Below are positions 45,665 to 54,264 of a stretch of 64,000 nucleotides of DNA, piece after piece. The stretch spans positions 62,001 through 126,000 of the forward strand of contig JAFYYV010000028.1 in assembly GCA_017557405.1 (NCBI GenBank), written 5' to 3'. This DNA comes from Prevotella sp. (GTDB taxonomy: Bacteria > Bacteroidota > Bacteroidia > Bacteroidales > Bacteroidaceae). A program made the translations under genes and the position numbers. The notes below the pieces were generated by a model that ran no database searches, was not told the DNA's origin, and saw only the letters and a list, made by a program, of their open reading frames with translations. Every line of letters begins with the position of its first letter. Positions within the stretch are counted from its first letter, which is position 1.

Positions 45665-47431
45665 ATGTATAGAACAAAGACTTGTGGTGAGCTTCGGCTC
45701 TCAGATGCCGGTCAGAGCGTGACGCTTGCCGGATGGGTTCAACGTGTGAGGAAGATGGGCGGAATGACCTTTGCTGATCTTCGCGACCGTTATGGATTGA
45801 CACAATTGGTGTTCAACGAGGAATCTGACAAGGAGCTTTGCGACAGAGCCAACAAACTGGGACGCGAGTTCTGTATTCAGGTGAAGGGCGATGTGAGCGA
45901 GCGCCAAAGCAAGAACCCCAAGATGCCTACGGGCGACATTGAGATTCTGGTGAGAGAACTGAACGTGTTGAGCGAGAGTCAGACACCGCCATTTACTATA
46001 GAAGACCAAACCGATGGTGGCGACGATATTCGTATGAAATATCGTTATCTGGATTTGCGCCGCAATGCTGTGCGCAAGAATCTGGAACTGCGCCACCGTA
46101 TGACCATCTTGATTCGCAACTTCTTGGATTCCAAGGACTTCATAGAGGTGGAGACTCCCATTCTTATTGGTTCCACCCCAGAGGGTGCTCGCGACTTTGT
46201 TGTTCCGAGCCGAATGAATCCTGGCCAGTTCTACGCTTTGCCACAAAGTCCGCAGACGTTAAAACAACTGTTGATGGTGAGCGGTTTCGATCGTTATTTC
46301 CAGATTGCAAAGTGCTTCCGCGATGAGGATTTGCGTGCTGATCGCCAACCTGAATTCACGCAGATCGACTGCGAAATGTCGTTCGTGGAGCAGGAAGACG
46401 TTTTGCAACTCTTCGAGGATATGGCTCGCCATTTGTTCAAGGAGGTTCGTGGTGTGGAACTGCCGCCGCTGCAAAGAATGACTTGGCACGAAGCTATGCG
46501 TAGGTTTGGAAGCGACAAACCCGATTTGCGATTCGGAATGGAGTTTGTTGAGCTGATGCCACAATTGAAGGGAACAGGTACATTCCCCGTTTTCAACGAT
46601 GCTGAATACATTGGCGGTATTTGTGTTCCTGGCTGCGCCAACTACACCCGCAAGCAACTTGACCAGCTGACCGACTTCGTAAAACGTCCGCAGGTTGGTG
46701 CAAAAGGTCTTGTGTATGTGAAGTTCAACGAGGATGGAACCGTGAAGTCGAGCATTGACAAGTTCTACACACCCGAGGTGTGGGTGCAGGTGAAAGAGGC
46801 TATGGGCGCAAAAGATGGCGACCTGGTGCTCATTCTGAGCGGCGACAATGCCAACAAGACGCGAGTGCAGCTCTGCACGCTCCGCCTTGAGATGGGAGAA
46901 CGTCTCGGCCTTCGCGATAAGGACAAGTTCGTTTGCTTGTGGATTGTTGACTTCCCGTTGTTCGAGTGGAGCGATGAGGAGCAGCGCCTGATGGCCACCC
47001 ACCATCCGTTCACGTTGCCCAATCCCGATGATATTCCTTTGCTGGAAACAGCTCCCGAGCGTGTTCGTGCAGTTGCCTACGACTTCGTTTGCAATGGAGT
47101 GGAAGTTGGTGGCGGTTCGTTGCGTATCCACGACGGCAAGTTGCAGGAGAAGATGTTCCAGATTCTGGGCTTCACACCCGAGCGGGCAATGGCTCAGTTT
47201 GGCTTCTTGATCAACGCCTTCAAGTATGGTGCACCTCCTCATGCAGGATTGGCATTCGGTCTTGATCGTTTCGTTTCGTTGATGGCAGGCCTCGATAGCA
47301 TTCGCGATTGCATTGCTTTCCCGAAGAATAATAGCGGTCGTGACGTGATGCTTGATGCACCAGGCGAATTAGACCCTAAACAGCTGGAAGAGTTGCAGTT
47401 ACGTCTTGATTTAAGTCAAGAAAATCAATAA
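45665..47431 (+). CDS. aspS: Aspartate--tRNA ligase
   Basis: A 588-residue class II synthetase of the bacterial type. An N-terminal OB fold binds the anticodon ([23 protein letters not shown]). The catalytic core shows motif 2 ([18 protein letters not shown]) and motif 3 ([15 protein letters not shown]), with the bacteria-specific GAD insertion between them (about residues 285-410). Length and domain order are normal. Transcribed from its own promoter. Confidence 0.97.
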   Translation: MYRTKTCGELRLSDAGQSVTLAGWVQRVRKMGGMTFADLRDRYGLTQLVFNEESDKELCDRANKLGREFCIQVKGDVSERQSKNPKMPTGDIEILVRELNVLSESQTPPFTIEDQTDGGDDIRMKYRYLDLRRNAVRKNLELRHRMTILIRNFLDSKDFIEVETPILIGSTPEGARDFVVPSRMNPGQFYALPQSPQTLKQLLMVSGFDRYFQIAKCFRDEDLRADRQPEFTQIDCEMSFVEQEDVLQLFEDMARHLFKEVRGVELPPLQRMTWHEAMRRFGSDKPDLRFGMEFVELMPQLKGTGTFPVFNDAEYIGGICVPGCANYTRKQLDQLTDFVKRPQVGAKGLVYVKFNEDGTVKSSIDKFYTPEVWVQVKEAMGAKDGDLVLILSGDNANKTRVQLCTLRLEMGERLGLRDKDKFVCLWIVDFPLFEWSDEEQRLMATHHPFTLPNPDDIPLLETAPERVRAVAYDFVCNGVEVGGGSLRIHDGKLQEKMFQILGFTPERAMAQFGFLINAFKYGAPPHAGLAFGLDRFVSLMAGLDSIRDCIAFPKNNSGRDVMLDAPGELDPKQLEELQLRLDLSQENQ

Positions 47432-47500
47432 TTGTGTGCGAAAACAGTTTTGATGGCTCACTTTTTCGTCAAAATGTTAGATAGTTTAAGAAATAAACAC

Positions 47501-47508
47501 TAATTTTG
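47501..47508 (+). promoter_or_regulatory. -7 box of the H1-like winged-helix gene
   Basis: TAATTTTG, 67 bp before the ATG at 47576. Confidence 0.6.
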
Positions 47509-47575
47509 CAGCGAAATCAAAAGATTGATACAAAAAACTGGACTCAATCGTTCATTAAAATTGTTTTACAAAATT

Positions 47576-47869
47576 ATGGCAGAAAAGAAAGCAACAACAA
47601 AGGCTACCGCTACAAAGGCAGCAGCTGAGAAGAAGGCTCCTGCAAAGAAGGCAGCAGCCAAGAAGGTTGAAGTAGTAGTGAATGCTGAAAGCGTAGGCTT
47701 CCGCGCAGGTGATGTTTACAACGCACTCGCAGCAGCTGGCAAGGCTCTCAAAGTGGCCGAGATCGCTAAAGCAGCAAAGATCACAACTGAAGAGGCTTAC
47801 CTGGGAATTGGCTGGCTTCTGAAAGAAGGCAAAGTGAAGGGAGAGGACAACCTCATCGCATTGGCTTAA
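47576..47869 (+). CDS. Winged-helix protein with histone H1-like Lys/Ala-rich N-terminus
   Basis: A 97-residue protein. Residues 1-38 are Lys, Ala, Thr and Pro repeats (KKATTKATATKAAAEKKAPAKK) like the tail of histone H1 or HU extensions. Residues ~40-97 form a small winged-helix domain of the DUF2582 type (GDVYNALAAAGKALKVAEIAKAAKITTEEAYLGIGWLLKEGKVK). The basic tail would bind DNA non-specifically; a nucleoid-associated role is plausible but unproven. The start at 47576 places the basic tail at the N-terminus; an upstream in-frame codon at 47525 would add hydrophobic residues untypical for the family. It ends at a strong terminator. Confidence 0.88.
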   Translation: MAEKKATTKATATKAAAEKKAPAKKAAAKKVEVVVNAESVGFRAGDVYNALAAAGKALKVAEIAKAAKITTEEAYLGIGWLLKEGKVKGEDNLIALA

Positions 47870-47891
47870 TCAAGTTAGAGAATACGAGAGA

Positions 47892-47932
47892 GGAGAGCTG
47901 AGGGTCTTTTTGATCTCAGCTCTCCTTTTTTG
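47892..47932 (+). terminator. Intrinsic terminator after the H1-like gene
   Basis: A perfect 11-bp stem (GGAGAGCTGAG / CTCAGCTCTCC) followed by TTTTTTG. The next gene starts 11 bp later and may depend on read-through. Confidence 0.9.
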
Positions 47933-47942
47933 TTTCATAGGG

Positions 47943-48281
47943 ATGGAGTACGACAAGGAGATATTTAAGGTGCTGACAGAAGCGGGTAGTGCGGGGATTT
48001 CAGTTCAGAAAATCTCGCGCCACGTGCACAATGCATTCAACTCGCTGTTCAATCCAATAGCGTTCGATGAGGTTCATGCCTATGTCTCGCAGTTCCTGCT
48101 TCGCAATTCCAAAGATCCCAACTCGGTCATCGAACGCACGCCGGTTCGCGGCATTTATCGTCTGAATATGGAGTCGCAGGAAGGTCAGCAGTTGATGTTG
48201 CAATTCAGCGAGCGCCAGGAAGAGGAGCCCGAACCACCCCAGAGCAATTGTGTTGATTTGTCGCTCTCGTTGTTCGATTGA
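47943..48281 (+). CDS. Small winged-helix-like protein with C-terminal clamp-binding-like peptide
   Basis: A 112-residue cytoplasmic protein. The first ~75 residues (EIFKVLTEAGSAGISVQKIS, VHAYVSQFLLRNSKDPNSVI, RTPVRGIYRLN) read like a winged helix of HARE-HTH type. An acidic, Glu/Pro-rich linker (~80-100) follows, and the protein ends DLSLSLFD. The final hexapeptide resembles the QxxLxLF sliding-clamp-binding motif, although Gln is replaced by Asp. I know of no assigned function. The ATG at 47943 lies just after a terminator; an earlier start at 47910 would fall in the terminator stem. Confidence 0.75.
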   Translation: MEYDKEIFKVLTEAGSAGISVQKISRHVHNAFNSLFNPIAFDEVHAYVSQFLLRNSKDPNSVIERTPVRGIYRLNMESQEGQQLMLQFSERQEEEPEPPQSNCVDLSLSLFD

Positions 48282-48401
48282 CTTTTTTCTTTTGAAAAAT
48301 CACGACAAAATCTTGTCAGCTTTTTCGTTCAATCTAGAACGGAAAAATGTATAGGAAAACGATTTTTCAGCTTCAATTTCCTCATTTTCCACACATGAAA
48401 T

Positions 48402-48533
48402 TGTCACATGTATCGTCTGAGCCGCTCATAGCTATGCTTTGACCCGCTTAGATGATAGCTTTGAGGCCCTCAAAGCATAGCTCTGACAACCTCAAAGCAT
48501 AGTTTTGACAAGGTCATTGCATAGCTTTGACAA
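48402..48533 (-). repeat. 22-bp tandem unit array, copy D
   Basis: Six contiguous 22-bp units beginning at 48402, 48424, 48446, 48468, 48490 and 48512. Several are near-perfect dyads such as TCAAAGCTATGCTTTGA. Confidence 0.85.
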
Positions 48534-48554
48534 GTCAGGAGAATGTAAAGAAAA

Positions 48555-48583
48555 CGGAAGTCATTGACTACCAATAACTTCCG
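48555..48583 (-). ncRNA. Conserved hairpin of the dispersed element, copy D
   Basis: Read on the minus strand, all 13 pairs of the stem form (two G-U), with a TAG loop. On the plus strand the two wobble pairs become A-C mismatches, which favours the minus strand as the functional RNA strand. Confidence 0.5.
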
Positions 48584-48766
48584 AAAACGTTCATTTTTCG
48601 CATATTTGCCCGCGAAGGAAAAGATTTTTGAAACGAGGGCCGTTTTGAGGGGGGGAAATTCGGAATTTATTTGATAAAATAAACGATTCGCATTTCGCAC
48701 GAAAAAAACCTTGAGTTGGTTGGGTAAAAAACGCCGAAATTATTTTCTGCTATGAATAAAAATTCG

Positions 48767-48774
48767 TAATTTTG
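48767..48774 (+). promoter_or_regulatory. -7 box of the GDP-fucose operon
   Basis: TAATTTTG, 37 bp before the manC start. Confidence 0.6.
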
Positions 48775-48811
48775 CCGAATATTCTTGTCTTTTAAATTAT
48801 AGAGGTTCTTT

Positions 48812-49876
48812 ATGGCACGTGTTATCAACCATTTAGTGATTATGGCCGGCGGAGTGGGCAGCAGATTTTGGCCCATGAGTACAACAGACAGGCCTAAGCA
48901 GTTTATAGATGTGTTGGGAGTTGGACGCTCGCTACTCCAGCTCACATTCGACCGCTTCGAGGGCATTTGCGCTCCCGAGAATGTGTGGGTTGTTACCAAT
49001 CAGAAGTATTTTGAATTGGTCAAAGAGCAGTTGCCTGAGGTTCCTGTGGGCAACATTCTTTGCGAACCTTGCCGTAGAAACACCGCTCCGTGCATTGCTT
49101 ACGTGAGTTGGCGCATCAAGTCGCAAGATCCGAAAGCCAATATCGTAGTGACGCCAAGTGATCATATTGTGGCTGATGAAACTGAATTCCGCCGTGTGGT
49201 CAAGTCGTGCTTGAAGTTCACGGGCGAGACTGATGCCATCATCACGTTGGGAATGAAACCGAATCGCCCAGAGACGGGCTATGGTTATATACAGGCCGAT
49301 TTGAGTACAAGTTCGCCGCGAAACAAGGAAATCTATCGCGTTGACAAGTTCCGCGAGAAACCCGATTTGGAGACAGCAAAGTCTTACATTCAGCAGAACA
49401 ATTTCTTCTGGAATGCGGGCATCTTCATTTGGAGCGTGAGCACTATAGTGAATGCTTTCCGTGTTTACCAACCCGCCCTCAGCAAGATTTTCGAGCGTTT
49501 GTTGGACGTTTATGGCACAGACAAGGAGCAGGAGATGATTGACAAGCTTTATCCTGAGTGTGAGAATATTTCAGTCGACTATGCCATCATGGAGAAGGCC
49601 GAGGAGATCTTCGTTTGTCCGGCTGATTTCGGCTGGAGCGACTTGGGAACATGGGGTTCTTTGTTGGCTCAGACGAAACGCGATTTGTATGGCAACAGTT
49701 GCATTGGCCCTAACATCACGATGTTCGACTCTCACAATTGCATCGTCCACACAACGGGCGAACGTAAGGTGGTCATTCAAGGGCTCGATGACTGCATTGT
49801 GGCCGAGAAAGACGGCATGTTGCTCATCTGCAAACTATCTGAGGAGCAGAAAATCAAACAATTTAGTGGAGAATAA
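48812..49876 (+). CDS. manC: Mannose-1-phosphate guanylyltransferase
   Basis: A 354-residue nucleotidyltransferase that makes GDP-mannose from mannose-1-phosphate and GTP. The N-terminal GTP-binding loop (MAGGVGSRFWPMSTTDRPKQF), the metal-binding TPSDH and the GYGYIQ and FREKPD blocks are all present. It is the single-domain form, without the C-terminal isomerase domain of long ManC enzymes. First of three genes (gaps of 24 and 18 bp) that convert mannose-1-phosphate to GDP-L-fucose. Confidence 0.95.
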   Translation: MARVINHLVIMAGGVGSRFWPMSTTDRPKQFIDVLGVGRSLLQLTFDRFEGICAPENVWVVTNQKYFELVKEQLPEVPVGNILCEPCRRNTAPCIAYVSWRIKSQDPKANIVVTPSDHIVADETEFRRVVKSCLKFTGETDAIITLGMKPNRPETGYGYIQADLSTSSPRNKEIYRVDKFREKPDLETAKSYIQQNNFFWNAGIFIWSVSTIVNAFRVYQPALSKIFERLLDVYGTDKEQEMIDKLYPECENISVDYAIMEKAEEIFVCPADFGWSDLGTWGSLLAQTKRDLYGNSCIGPNITMFDSHNCIVHTTGERKVVIQGLDDCIVAEKDGMLLICKLSEEQKIKQFSGE

Positions 49877-49900
49877 AAAACAAAATAGATAAAATATAGA

Positions 49901-50986
49901 ATGGAAAGAAAAGTTGCTCTTATCACAGGTATTACAGGTCAGGACGGCTCATATCTGGCGGAGTTTTTGATTGAGAAAGGCTACGAGGTGCATGGATTGT
50001 TGCGCCGTAGTAGTTCGTTCAATACGGGCAGGATCGAACACCTTTATCTCGATGAGTGGGTGCGCGACATGAAGAAGGCTCGCTTGGTGAATCTCCATTG
50101 GGCTGATATGACCGATTCTTCATCGCTGATTCGCATCATTGGCGAGGTTCGTCCAACTGAGATTTACAATCTTGCCGCACAGAGTCATGTGAAGGTTTCG
50201 TTTGATGTTCCTGAATATACGGCCGATACCGATGCTGTGGGGGTGCTCCGTTTGTTGGAGGCTGTGCGCATCGTGGGTCTTGAAAAGGAGTGCCGCATCT
50301 ATCAAGCCAGCACGTCGGAGCTTTATGGTAAGGTGCAGGAAGTGCCTCAGAAGGAGACAACGCCTTTCTATCCGCGTTCTCCGTATGCTGTTGCCAAGCT
50401 TTATGGCTTCTGGATTATGAAGAACTATCGTGAAAGCTACGGAATGTATTGCTGCAACGGTATTTTGTTCAACCACGAGAGTGAGCGCCGAGGTGAGACC
50501 TTTGTCACACGCAAGATCACGTTGGCTGCCGCTCGTATTGCGCAAGGTTTCCAAGACAAACTCTATTTGGGCAACCTGAATTCGCTTCGCGACTGGGGAT
50601 ACGCAAAGGATTATATCGAGTGCATGTGGCTCATTTTGCAGCAACCCGAACCTGATGATTTCGTGATTGCTACGGGTGAATACCACACCGTTCGCGAATT
50701 CGCCACATTGGCTTTCCATCATGTTGGAATCGAATTGGAGTGGCGTGGTGAAGGTGTTGATGAAAAAGGATACGACAAACAGACAGGAAAAGCTCTTGTT
50801 GAAGTCGATCCCAAATACTTCCGTCCTGCTGAGGTTGATCAGCTTCTTGGCGACCCCACCAAAGCGAAGAACACGCTTGGATGGAATCCGCGTAAGACGA
50901 CATTCGAACAGCTTGTGAAGATCATGATCGACCACGACATGAAGTTCGTGCGCAAGCTTTACCTGAAGTCACAAGTTGCTGATTGA
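49901..50986 (+). CDS. gmd: GDP-mannose 4,6-dehydratase
   Basis: A 361-residue short-chain dehydrogenase/reductase-type enzyme that converts GDP-D-mannose to GDP-4-keto-6-deoxymannose using bound NADP. The Rossmann motif [14 protein letters not shown], the [15 protein letters not shown] loop and the catalytic Tyr-x3-Lys (YAVAK, in [13 protein letters not shown]) are present. The following fcl enzyme uses the product. Fucosylation of capsule and surface glycoproteins is common in Bacteroidales. Confidence 0.97.
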   Translation: MERKVALITGITGQDGSYLAEFLIEKGYEVHGLLRRSSSFNTGRIEHLYLDEWVRDMKKARLVNLHWADMTDSSSLIRIIGEVRPTEIYNLAAQSHVKVSFDVPEYTADTDAVGVLRLLEAVRIVGLEKECRIYQASTSELYGKVQEVPQKETTPFYPRSPYAVAKLYGFWIMKNYRESYGMYCCNGILFNHESERRGETFVTRKITLAAARIAQGFQDKLYLGNLNSLRDWGYAKDYIECMWLILQQPEPDDFVIATGEYHTVREFATLAFHHVGIELEWRGEGVDEKGYDKQTGKALVEVDPKYFRPAEVDQLLGDPTKAKNTLGWNPRKTTFEQLVKIMIDHDMKFVRKLYLKSQVAD

Positions 50987-51004
50987 CAAAGCGATAGATT
51001 GGAT

Positions 51005-52201
51005 ATGTTAGACAAAAACGCGAAAATCTATGTGGCTGGTCATCGTGGATTGGTAGGCTCTGCCATTTGGAACAATCTGCTGAAGCGCGGCTATACTAAT
51101 CTTGTCGGGCGCACGCATCGTGAACTCGATTTGACTGACCAATTGGCGGTGCGTCGTTTCTTTGACGAAGAACGTCCCGATGCTGTTGTGTTGGCTGCTG
51201 CTTTCGTAGGCGGCATCATGGCAAACTCGCTCTATCGTGCCGATTTCATCATGCAGAACATGATGATGCAATGTAATGTTATCGGTGAGGCCTACAAGCA
51301 CGGCGTGCAACGTTTGCTTTTCTTGGGTTCTACGTGCATCTATCCCAAGAATGCGCCGCAACCTATGAAGGAGGATTGCCTGCTTACTTCTCCCTTGGAA
51401 TACACCAACGAGGAGTACGCAATAGCCAAGATTGCGGGTTTGAAGATGTGCGAGAGCTACAATCTGCAATATGGAACCAACTATATTGCCGTGATGCCCA
51501 CCAATTTGTATGGACCTAACGACAATTTCCATTTGGAGAACTCGCACGTGATGCCCGCTATGATGCGCAAGATTTATTTGGCCAAACTCATTCACGATGG
51601 CGATTGGACGGCCATTCGTTGCGATATGGACAAACGTCCGGTTCAATATAAGAATGGCGATGCTAAACTTACTGTTGACGGTTCTGCAAGCGAACAGGAA
51701 ATCTTGGATGCTTTGGCTTTTTATGGCATTTATGATAACAAGGTGGTGTTGTGGGGAACTGGAACGCCGCTTCGTGAGTTCCTCTGGAGTGAGGATATGG
51801 CTGACGCATCGGTGCATGTGTTGTTGAATGTGAACTTCAGCGACATCATCGGCATTGAGAAGTATTCCAGCGTCCATTATGGAACAAGTGCTTCGGGTGC
51901 TGTTGACCGCAACAACAGCGAGGGACGTGGTGGTGCAATCCCATCTTTGGGTGAGATTCGCAATTGCCATATCAATGTGGGAACGGGCAAGGAACTCACA
52001 ATCCGCGAACTTTCCCAATTGGTTGTCAAGGCCGTCGGCTTTGAGGGTGAGGTGGAGTTCGATGCTTCTAAGCCAGATGGAACACCACGCAAGTTGATTG
52101 ATGTAACCAAGTTGCATAGTCTTGGTTGGACTCACAGCGTTGAAATAGAAGATGGTGTGAAAAAACTATTTGATTGGTATCAGGATTCTTTGAAATCTTG
52201 A
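51005..52201 (+). CDS. fcl: GDP-L-fucose synthase (long form)
   Basis: A 398-residue epimerase/reductase of the WcaG family that makes GDP-L-fucose. The Rossmann loop [10 protein letters not shown], the [17 protein letters not shown] block and YxxxK (YAIAK) are intact. It is ~75 residues longer than the E. coli enzyme (321). The extra sequence is mainly one insert of ~45 residues after [17 protein letters not shown] and one of ~30 residues before [14 protein letters not shown]. Similar long forms may occur in other Bacteroidetes. ATG 51005 is preferred to an upstream TTG at 50999. Confidence 0.94.
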   Translation: MLDKNAKIYVAGHRGLVGSAIWNNLLKRGYTNLVGRTHRELDLTDQLAVRRFFDEERPDAVVLAAAFVGGIMANSLYRADFIMQNMMMQCNVIGEAYKHGVQRLLFLGSTCIYPKNAPQPMKEDCLLTSPLEYTNEEYAIAKIAGLKMCESYNLQYGTNYIAVMPTNLYGPNDNFHLENSHVMPAMMRKIYLAKLIHDGDWTAIRCDMDKRPVQYKNGDAKLTVDGSASEQEILDALAFYGIYDNKVVLWGTGTPLREFLWSEDMADASVHVLLNVNFSDIIGIEKYSSVHYGTSASGAVDRNNSEGRGGAIPSLGEIRNCHINVGTGKELTIRELSQLVVKAVGFEGEVEFDASKPDGTPRKLIDVTKLHSLGWTHSVEIEDGVKKLFDWYQDSLKS

Positions 52202-52218
52202 TATCAATAATATAAAAC

Positions 52219-52247
52219 AAAAAGCTTCGCATCAGCGAGGCTTTTTG
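52219..52247 (+). terminator. Intrinsic terminator after fcl
   Basis: AAAAAGCTTCGC pairs with GCGAGGCTTTTT (one wobble), with a T-rich 3' side. Confidence 0.9.
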
Positions 52248-52294
52248 TGATTCGATGGCCACTTGATGGCAAAACTACGAACCTAAATAATGAG

Positions 52295-53476
52295 ATGAAA
52301 GCCAAATCAATCCTTCTTGTCCTTATGGGACTCCTCTGCATCGTGATGACTTCGTGTTCAATCATACGAGGTTACAGGGCTGACGGCGCGGCTGGCCCCC
52401 ACATTTTCAGTTTCGAGCATCATGTGCACGACACGATTCCTAATGGCAGCAACACCTTTAGTTTCCCTGTTGCCAAGAACCGAGCCGACTGGATTGACAC
52501 GCTGCATTTCTTTACCCAGGGTCCGCAGGTAAACAACCTCACGTTCCCCGATGCGATGGGCAGGAAGGGCAAGACGCAGGGTGTGATGATTATCCAGAAC
52601 GACAGCATCATCTACGAGAAATACTGGGGTGACATGACCGCGGACCGTCTGGCCACTGTGTTCTCCGTTTCCAAGTCCATCAACTCGCTGTTGTGCGGCA
52701 TTGCCGTTGATGACGGTTATATACACAGCATTGACGATGCCGTCACCGAGTATCTGCCCGAGCTGAAGAAGAAAGACCCCATGTGGCAGAAACTGACCAT
52801 CCGCCATCTGCTCGACATGAGGAGCGGACTGGACTTCGATGACACCTATTACCTGAACTTGAAAGGGTTGAAGCGGCTTCATGCGATGGCTAGGTTGAAC
52901 TACGGCCACAACTTGATGAAGCAGATTCGTGGTCTGAAGTTCCGTTGTGAGCCTGGCACCGACCATCGCTACGAGAGTATGACGGCGCAGATTCTGGGTG
53001 TGGTGATTGAGCGGGCCTCAGGCAAACATTATGTCGACTACCTCAGTGAGAAGGTGTGGAAACCCCTGCAGATGGAGTCGCCGGCATTGATAAACATCGA
53101 CAGCCGGAAGCACGACGTGGCCCACGCATTCGGTGGCATCACCCTCACCCTGAAGGACCTGGCCAAGATTGGCCGCCTATATCTCAACCGCGGCATGTGG
53201 AACGGCAAACGTATTGTGAGCGAAGAGTGGATAAGGCAATCGACCGAGTACAATACTAGCAACAAGGGCTATCATTTCAACTGGTACAACCTGAGCAGTG
53301 TGAACCATCCCAAGGAGCAATATCCCGGCTATTATGCGGAGGGCATCAAGGGGCAGGTGCTTTATGTAAACCCCTACAAGAACCTGATTATGGTAAGAAT
53401 CGGATTGAACAACAATTTCGGTGCCGTATTTATTCCCGAACTCTTTGAAGTGTTCAGCAACTGTGATAAATTCTGA
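52295..53476 (+). CDS. Serine beta-lactamase-fold hydrolase (class C/esterase type), lipoprotein
   Basis: A 393-residue enzyme with a lipoprotein signal peptide (MKAKSILLVLMGLLCIVMTSC, lipobox VMTSC). The serine hydrolase SxxK motif is in VFSVSKSINSLL, and a YxS-type Tyr lies in HRYESMTAQ. Such proteins may be esterases, D-aminopeptidases or penicillin-interactive proteins rather than true beta-lactamases. The ATG at 52295 is preferred because it starts the signal peptide; an in-frame start at 52247 lies at the terminator of the previous gene. Codon use looks more GC-rich than the neighbours, a weak hint of different origin. Confidence 0.88.
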   Translation: MKAKSILLVLMGLLCIVMTSCSIIRGYRADGAAGPHIFSFEHHVHDTIPNGSNTFSFPVAKNRADWIDTLHFFTQGPQVNNLTFPDAMGRKGKTQGVMIIQNDSIIYEKYWGDMTADRLATVFSVSKSINSLLCGIAVDDGYIHSIDDAVTEYLPELKKKDPMWQKLTIRHLLDMRSGLDFDDTYYLNLKGLKRLHAMARLNYGHNLMKQIRGLKFRCEPGTDHRYESMTAQILGVVIERASGKHYVDYLSEKVWKPLQMESPALINIDSRKHDVAHAFGGITLTLKDLAKIGRLYLNRGMWNGKRIVSEEWIRQSTEYNTSNKGYHFNWYNLSSVNHPKEQYPGYYAEGIKGQVLYVNPYKNLIMVRIGLNNNFGAVFIPELFEVFSNCDKF

Positions 53477-53497
53477 TTATTCATAAAAAACTAAACT

Positions 53498-54229
53498 ATG
53501 GACAGAAGAGATTTTATTAAGAAAGCGGCTTTGGCGGCAGCAGGAACCGCCATTACTTCACCCGTATCAGCCATGCTTACACAAGCCACACAGCAGCATG
53601 GTAAAACAAAGGTACTGATGATCAACGGCAGCCCCAGACCTGATGGTAACACATTCTGTTGCTTGAAAGAGATAGAGACGCAGTTGCATAAGTTTGGTGT
53701 GGAAACCGAAATCGTTCAGATAGGTCGTGGTCCCATCCGCATGTGTATCAATTGTGGTGGTTGCCATCGAAACAACGGAAAAGGTTGCGTGTTCGATGAT
53801 GACCTCTGCAGTGTGATTACCGAAAAGATGGCTACATCGGATGCGCTCATCGTGGGTACGCCTGTCTATTATGGACAACCTAATGGTGGCGTGTTGTCAT
53901 TGATGCAAAGGTTGTTCTTCTCGGCAGGACATTTGGTTCAGAACAAACCCGCAGCAGCATTGGCTGTGTGCCGTAGAGGTGGTGCTACAGCCACACTCCA
54001 AACGATGAACATGATGTTCGAGATGATGAACATGCCTGTTGTTACCTCCCAGTACTGGAATATCGCTTACGGTGCTGGCAAGGGAGAAGTGAAACTCGAT
54101 ACCGAGGGAATGCAAACCATGCGCACCCTCGCTACCAATATGGCATGGTTGCTGCAGAAAATCCATGCTGATGGCAATACTGCTCCTCAGCGCGACGAAC
54201 GTCCTCAATTCATGAACTTTATCAGGTAA
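53498..54229 (+). CDS. Exported flavodoxin-like NAD(P)H-dependent oxidoreductase
   Basis: A 243-residue protein with a Tat-like signal (MDRRDFIKKAALAAAGTAIT, RR followed by a hydrophobic stretch) and an NADPH-dependent FMN reductase domain. The flavin-phosphate loop is in INGSPRPDGNTFCCL, the family's cysteine cluster in CINCGGCHRNNGKGC, and GTPVYYGQPNGGV lies near the flavin. It is related to the iron-sulfur flavoprotein family (here the cysteines are C-x2-C-x2-C with a fourth ~7 later). Export of a folded flavoprotein would fit the Tat signal. A perfect inverted repeat overlaps the stop codon. Confidence 0.88.
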   Translation: MDRRDFIKKAALAAAGTAITSPVSAMLTQATQQHGKTKVLMINGSPRPDGNTFCCLKEIETQLHKFGVETEIVQIGRGPIRMCINCGGCHRNNGKGCVFDDDLCSVITEKMATSDALIVGTPVYYGQPNGGVLSLMQRLFFSAGHLVQNKPAAALAVCRRGGATATLQTMNMMFEMMNMPVVTSQYWNIAYGAGKGEVKLDTEGMQTMRTLATNMAWLLQKIHADGNTAPQRDERPQFMNFIR

Positions 54230-54251
54230 GCCCCATAGAACTTACCTGATA
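54220..54251. terminator. Perfect 11-bp hairpin at the end of convergent genes
   Basis: TATCAGGTAAG and CTTACCTGATA are separated by 10 bases and overlap the oxidoreductase stop codon. There is no T run, so it may act as an mRNA 3' end stabiliser rather than a terminator. Confidence 0.6.
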
Positions 54252-54264
54252 TAAAGCGTTTCCA

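Larger units (their letters stand above)
48291..48666 (-). repeat. Dispersed intergenic element, copy D
   Basis: About 375 bp occupying most of the 530-bp gap 48282-48811, in the opposite orientation to copy B. Read on the minus strand: left block with AAACGGCCCTCGTTTCAAAA (complement at 48626-48645), hairpin (48555-48583), CCGTTTTCTTTACAT, six 22-bp units (48402-48533), the identical 15-mer CTAGATTGAACGAAA (complement at 48323-48337), a GACAA-GATT-TTGTC hairpin and a T-rich end. Length and block order are nearly identical to copy B, while the core differs in sequence. Confidence 0.85.

Noticed and set aside
48402-48533. Tandem 22-bp units as a CRISPR array
   Set aside because: Units are contiguous with no spacers, differ from each other, and no cas genes are present in the window.
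52295-53476. Serine hydrolase as an antibiotic-resistance beta-lactamase
   Set aside because: Only the SxxK motif and a Tyr motif are clear; most such lipoproteins are esterases or peptidases.
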